Below are positions 59,379 through 64,000 of a stretch of DNA of 64,000 nucleotides, in pieces. The stretch is from Dichetophora obliterata. Taxonomy: Eukaryota > Arthropoda > Insecta > Diptera > Sciomyzidae. Each line of letters begins with the position of its first letter. Position 1 is the stretch's first letter. The DNA is taken from assembly GCA_963920525.1 (NCBI GenBank), contig OY986438.1:134322671-134386670 (forward strand). Direction: 5' to 3'. A program made the translations under genes and the position numbers. The notes under the pieces are model-generated. The model saw nothing but the letters and a program-made list of their open reading frames with translations, did no database searches and was not told where the DNA came from.

Positions 59379-62274
59379 TTACTTCAAACATTCATTCAAA
59401 ACTCTAATTAAAGCTGGTCTTTCAAGGTCTTGATCAAAATTAAGAGAATTACATAGAGTAAGGCACCTAGAGACAGGATCACTACGACCATAGTTTGTCC
59501 TATGAACCTTGATGAAAAATGCACAATGTTCTCTAAGTGGTCTGGCGGGAGCATGAAAAGGGATAAGAGATAGGAGTTCGGGTGAATCAGTTTTCCCACT
59601 AAGTATATCTTTAATAAATAAAACACTCGATATGTTGAACCTAGTTGAAAGCTTTTGTAAGAGAAGCAATTGACACCTCACTTCATATGATGGCATATTA
59701 TCTTGTGAAAAAGTCCGACGAGTCGCAAATCTTGTGAAATTCCTTTGTATTTTCTCAATCCGATCAATATCTTTTTGATATATCGGGTGCCAAATTACTA
59801 CACCATATTCAAGAACTGATCTAACTAGGGAGATGAATGTAGTTTTAAGTGTGAATGCATCTTTGAATTCCTTTGCGTTTCGTTTGATAAAACCGAGTAA
59901 TGAGTTTGCTCTAGAGATTGCATAGTCCCTATGGGGGCTAAAAGTAAGCTTAGAATCAAAATAGACTCCGAGATCTTTAATTAGGGATACCCTGGCAAAT
60001 TCGAGAGTCTGATGCTTATAATTAAATAATATTGGCGAGAGATTTCGTGAAAACGTTAAGAGCTTGCATTTCGAGAGGTTCAGTTTCATACCGTTACTAG
60101 CACACCAGGATAAGAAAGCATTGATATCTTTTTGAAAGCTCGTGCAGTCGTGCAACGTGCTTATAGCTGCATATATTTTTAAGTCATCGGCGTAAAGCAA
60201 CACAGAGCAGTATTTAAATATTTCGACTACGTCATTGATAAATAATGTAAACAGTAGGGGTCCCAGATGACTGCCTTGCGGAACCCCTGACTTAGCATAA
60301 ATAATGCGCGAATAGCAATCATCAACCTTAACCATAAGTTTTCTATCTACTAGATACGATGATATCCATGCCAGTAAACAAGAGTGTATTCCCAGTTTTT
60401 CCAACTTCAGTAAAAGGGTTTTGTGTGGAAGGCTGTCGAAAGCTTTAACGAAGTCTGTGTAGAGAACATCGACTTGCAGGCCACGTTCTATCGTATTAAT
60501 GGTAAAATTTGAAAATATTGACAGATTTGTACTAGTGGATCGCCCGGAGAAAAATCCATGTTGGTGGGTTGAGATGTAGTTTTTTACTTCAAGAAAGAGT
60601 CGTTTATTTACAATGGCATCAAGCACCTTAGGGATGGCTGATAATTTTGTGATTGGTCTGTAATTTTCAATCATTCCTTTTTGACCGGCTTTAAAAATAG
60701 GTGTGATAAATGCAGTCTTCCAATCATCTAGGAATATGCCGCTATAAAGGGACATATTGAAAATAGATGTCAATGGGATAGATAAAGATGATGCACAGCA
60801 TTTTAGAAGCCGCGGTGGAACCAAGTCAAAGCCTGCACCCTTGTTCGGGTCTAGACTTTTTAAAGCATTTTATATTTCATCTTCAGAAAACTTTAAAGAA
60901 CCGATATCTAAGGATTGCTGTAGTTTGGAGAAGTCGAGAGAACTTACATCAGGGTCGTGATTATTAAATACTGAACCGAAAAAATTCGCAAAAAGTTCAC
61001 ATATTTCTTGTGAATCTTTGGCTAAATTCCCTTGGAATTCCATCACTTTAGGAATACCTGAGCTTTTTCGCTTTGAATTATAAAAGGTCCAAAATGATTT
61101 TGGATTTTGTTTAATGTTAGATTCGACGGAATCCATATATTTTTTATGTAAAAAGTTTGATAGAAACTCATATTCTTTTCTTCGCAAAGTAAAAATCGAC
61201 CAATCTTCAGGCAAATTCGTTTTTTTATATCTTTTGTTTGCCTTGTTTTTCTGGTTTTTTAAACGTAAAAGACTTCTATTGTACCACGGCAGGTTGAAAT
61301 TATGACGTTTACGTTTTAAAGGTACGTAAAGAGAAAAACTTTCGCTTAGAACTTTTTCGAAAATGTAATACATTGAGTAAATGCTTTTCTTGTCAAAGAC
61401 TATCATCCAGTTAATGCTGTTATAGAAATTATTCAGGGCTGGGTAATTGGCGTTGAAAAAGTCATAAAAATGGATGTTGTTTTCGAGAATTCTGTCTTGA
61501 TATGAATAAAATGAAAAATTTAAGGACAGAGCCTTGTGATGCACCGACTCACTTGTGAGTGGCATGTCGCACCTAAAGATATCATGCTTAATTTCATTGC
61601 TTATAAAAACCAAATCTAAAATTCTGTATAAATCGTTCTCAAATTTGTTGATTTGAAGAAGACCGAGAGAATACAAAGTATCGCAAAGCTTATGTTCAAT
61701 TGAACTTTTCAAATTAAAAGGAATTAACATTTTTTCATCCGAACAATACCTCCACTCAATATTCCCCAAGTTAAAATCTCCCAATACACAAGGAAATTGA
61801 TTTGAATTTAAGTGTGAAATAATAGAGCTTACGTTAATCAAATGAGAATCATAAACATCTGCATTACTATTAGGTGGAATATAACTTAGAATAAATATGA
61901 TTTCGGAAGAACTACAGCTGGCGGCTACGCAGATTTGTTCGATACTATTGTCACAAGTGGGGAGTTGGATTTCTCTGCTAGCGTACTTAGATGAAATGGC
62001 AATCAAGACACCTCCACCTCTAGATACATCAGGTCCAAGTATACGGTCTCTTCGGTAAACCTCATAATGATTGTCAAAAAGTTCTGAGGATAAGAAATGC
62101 GAGGTCATCCACGTTTCAACTAATAAAATCGCTTCAAAGTCATGGCTAGAAGCAGCGTTAAACAGGGCGCTCGTTTTTGTACGAAGGCCGCCAGCGTTGT
62201 GGAAATATACTGAAAAATTTTTGTGCTGATTTAAAGCCAACTGAGGTGCGCTGTTGGATTGTAGTGTTTGCTGC

Positions 62275-62326
<52 letters not shown>

Positions 62327-62441
62327 GCTGATACACGGAGAAGCTATTGTGCTGATATAGAGCCGACTTAGGTGCGCTGTTAAATTTTTGTGTTTGTTGT
62401 TGCTGGTACGAGGACGCTCTGATAACTCGAGGGGTGGGCAA
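59379..62441 (-). pseudogene. LINE ORF2: endonuclease plus reverse transcriptase, one internal stop
   Basis: From the ATG at 62441 the frame is open to a TAA at 60870-60872, then continues in the same frame to 59379, giving about 1021 codons. The N-terminal region contains a CAA/CAG-coded Gln run. The APE-type endonuclease follows (FHNAGGLRTK, LLVETWMTS, VLGDFNLGNIEW, ESVHHKALSL). The reverse transcriptase follows (YRPITKLSAIPK, TDFVKAFDSLPHK, SGVPQGSHLGPLLF, LLYADDLKIY). All major catalytic residues of both domains appear to be present. The only visible lesion is the stop between endonuclease and reverse transcriptase. Confidence 0.92.
62276..62328 (-). repeat. CAA repeat coding a Gln tract in the LINE ORF2
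   Basis: About 17-18 trinucleotides (TTG on the plus strand). It sits between two imperfect copies of a roughly 17-residue unit (NSAPKSALYQHNSFSVY and NSAPQLALNQHKNFSVY) in the ORF2 N-terminus. Confidence 0.85.
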
Positions 62442-62644
62442 ATCGAGCTGGAGCTTAGAAGTTGACGAGCAGAAATTAATAGGCGAGAGACAAGATTGTT
62501 GGAAACTATTGGCAGCAACATCATCATCGCTAGTGATTATGTTGAGTGTGTTGTGTTGGAGCGTTGAAAGCGATAAGTGATCATTTTTCAGCGAGAGACA
62601 TGAAGGTTGTGCCCTGGTGGCGGCAGCAAACTTATTGCTTCTAT

Positions 62645-62911
62645 CTACGTTATTTGCAATACGTTGACCGGCTTTTGAAAATTTTCAAAAGGACGAATTT
62701 TGATATCAGATGGCCATAAAGTGGGATTAAATAGCTTTTCATACAAGCTGGGTGATACTCCCAGCTTAAAATTTATACTTCTTAATTTAACAGTATCCGA
62801 ACCTTTTTTCACAAGACTGTAGCATGCTAGTTGATGTTCTTCAATATGTGCGTGGTTTTTAACATATGATATTATTTGGGCACTAGTAACTGTTGGCTTG
62901 AACGACGACAA
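62645..62911 (-). pseudogene. LINE ORF1, C-terminal part
   Basis: This 88-codon frame ends 203 bp before ORF2. It holds the fold-like segment common to the C-terminal part of ORF1 in this group (AQIISYVKNHAHIEEHQLAC, CYSLVKKGS, INFKLGVSPSLYEKL, LWPSDIKIRPF). The zinc-finger N-terminus is missing because the element is truncated near 62915-62930. Confidence 0.75.
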
Positions 62912-62930
62912 ATGTACTGTATTGGTAGCT

Positions 62931-64000
62931 TATGCGAGGAATCTGGGAATCACCAGGAACCAGGAGTTGCAGAGATTTGGAACACCAACTATGCTCAAGT
63001 CCCGCTCTAAATAGATCGAGGCTTAAGTACCTTGACTCACCGGCGTTCCGGTCATTTGAAAATGTGGCCAAAACCTCTCAAGAATACCTTCTAAGATTCG
63101 CGAACTCAACCAAATCTTTACAGATTTACACGAAGGCTTCTCTGTGAAATATTTTATGTGAGACTCCTTCGAAACGCAACCATAAAACTCTCACCTCTGA
63201 GCGGCTTTTCTATCCATTTGAATATGCGCTTACCCACTTCCGGTGTTGTTTTTTAATAGTTTAAACTTCGTTCAAGATTTTTATAACGTTTCTACCGTTG
63301 AATACGGCAATTTTAAGTTGTTTACTATTTTTCATCCAAAAATGTGTGTATGTATTCTTATTATATTCGTGCAATAGCGGTTTTTTACATTCAAGCTCTG
63401 GAGCCAATTTTACGAGACTGTGACCATGGAATGAAAAGTTCAAATTGCTTTAAGATCAATTAACTTTATCGTACTCAAAATCAATTGCTTTTATCATTAA
63501 TGTGCTTTTTATATAATAAAAAATATTTAAAATATATATATATTTTGGCTATTTAAGCCTTTAAGGCTACTCGAACAAATAAATATTTAAAAACTATTTT
63601 ATATTGCGCAGTTGCTATTCAACGCGTAAAGCGTTGGTTATGGCCACATATTTTTAGTGACACAAATTTTCTTAGTATGTCCATGGATCTACCCAACAAA
63701 AATTGCCACACAAACTTGAGCTTTGGCTAGACTGGGTTAAAGGCAAAGAAACTTCAACAATCCAAATACGAATAAAAACTATTTGGATCATTTTAAGAAA
63801 CATTAACACCGAATGCCTACCTCTTTTATCTTTTCTTCACAATCATATTTTTTACAAGTTCATTACGGAACATTGTAATCATTTTGGCCAAATGTAGACT
63901 AAATAAATAAAATAAATAAGTTCAATTGGTTCATATTATTACAGCCTATAATTCAATTAAGTAAAAAATTAAAAATAAAAACTAACCAAAGAGTTATATA
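62931..64000. other. Right-edge DNA, no gene recognised
   Basis: At 62931-63150 both strands have open frames of 60-70 codons with moderately balanced composition (plus: TRSCRDLEHQLCSSPALNRS). I could not match them, and they may be an old transposon segment. From 63250 on the sequence is AT-rich, with TATATA runs near 63530. Confidence 0.4.

Larger units (their letters stand above)
59210..62930 (-). mobile_element. Near-intact LINE (CR1/Jockey-like), 5'-truncated
   Basis: A minus-strand non-LTR element holds the end of ORF1 (62645-62911), an ORF2 with endonuclease and reverse transcriptase (59379-62441) and an A-rich 3' tail (T-rich on the plus strand, about 59218-59262). No RNase H or LTR is present. 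EN plus RT with this layout fits the CR1/Jockey group; the exact clade is inferred. It lies in the presumed inhibitor-2 intron, in the same orientation. Confidence 0.9.

Overview
The window looks like a transposon-rich stretch of a higher-fly nuclear genome, probably a large-genome muscoid or calyptrate species (inference). Reasons: very AT-rich non-coding DNA, short coding exons with GT-AG introns, an insect RR-1 cuticle protein gene, and remnants of most insect transposon classes. There are no bacterial-style operons, rRNA genes or CRISPR arrays.

Host genes are few. (1) 30621-43505, plus strand: the 3' part of a gene for a Gln/Pro-rich protein in four exons, with a 10.3-kb last intron packed with transposons; its 5' exons are not recognised here. 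(2) 48459-48883, minus strand: a complete two-exon RR-1 cuticle protein gene with TATA box and poly(A) signal. (3) 55930-56270, minus strand: the terminal coding exon of protein phosphatase inhibitor-2; its upstream exons were not found, so its intron probably runs past the right edge. These genes appear independent of one another.

The rest is mobile and simple-repeat DNA. 1-5 kb: a decayed non-LTR reverse transcriptase interrupted by a 0.7-kb insert, a copia fragment and a tRNA-derived SINE. 7.3-11.4 kb: a 0.6-kb foldback element and a 5'-truncated LOA-like LINE with RNase H. 15.2-16.3 kb: hexamer and 12-mer arrays. 18.8-22.6 kb: a pentamer array, a hAT element with an exact 8-bp target duplication, then a Tc1/mariner-like long-inverted-repeat element carrying a second hAT with its own 8-bp duplication. 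22.7-28.5 kb: Helitron-derived repeats and MITEs. 33.8-43.4 kb (inside the last intron of gene 1): a second foldback copy, a second SINE copy, a 39-bp array interrupted by a Tc1/mariner element, and two Helitrons. 45.7-46.9 kb: about 1.2 kb of TTTA repeat. 50.7-52.6 kb: an array of GATATC-type palindromes with a 314-bp higher-order period, bracketed by a 1625-bp-offset duplication. 56.9-62.9 kb: a hAT transposase remnant, a 226-bp hAT MITE with exact 8-bp duplication, a tRNA-like element and a nearly intact LINE whose EN-RT frame has a single stop.

Eight tRNA-like Pol III promoter heads (A box plus B box) are scattered through the window. At least three pairs share body or flanking sequence, so several tRNA-derived SINE families have been active here. 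I saw no clear undescribed functional system; the most unusual structures are the palindrome array, the SINE set and the nested insertions.
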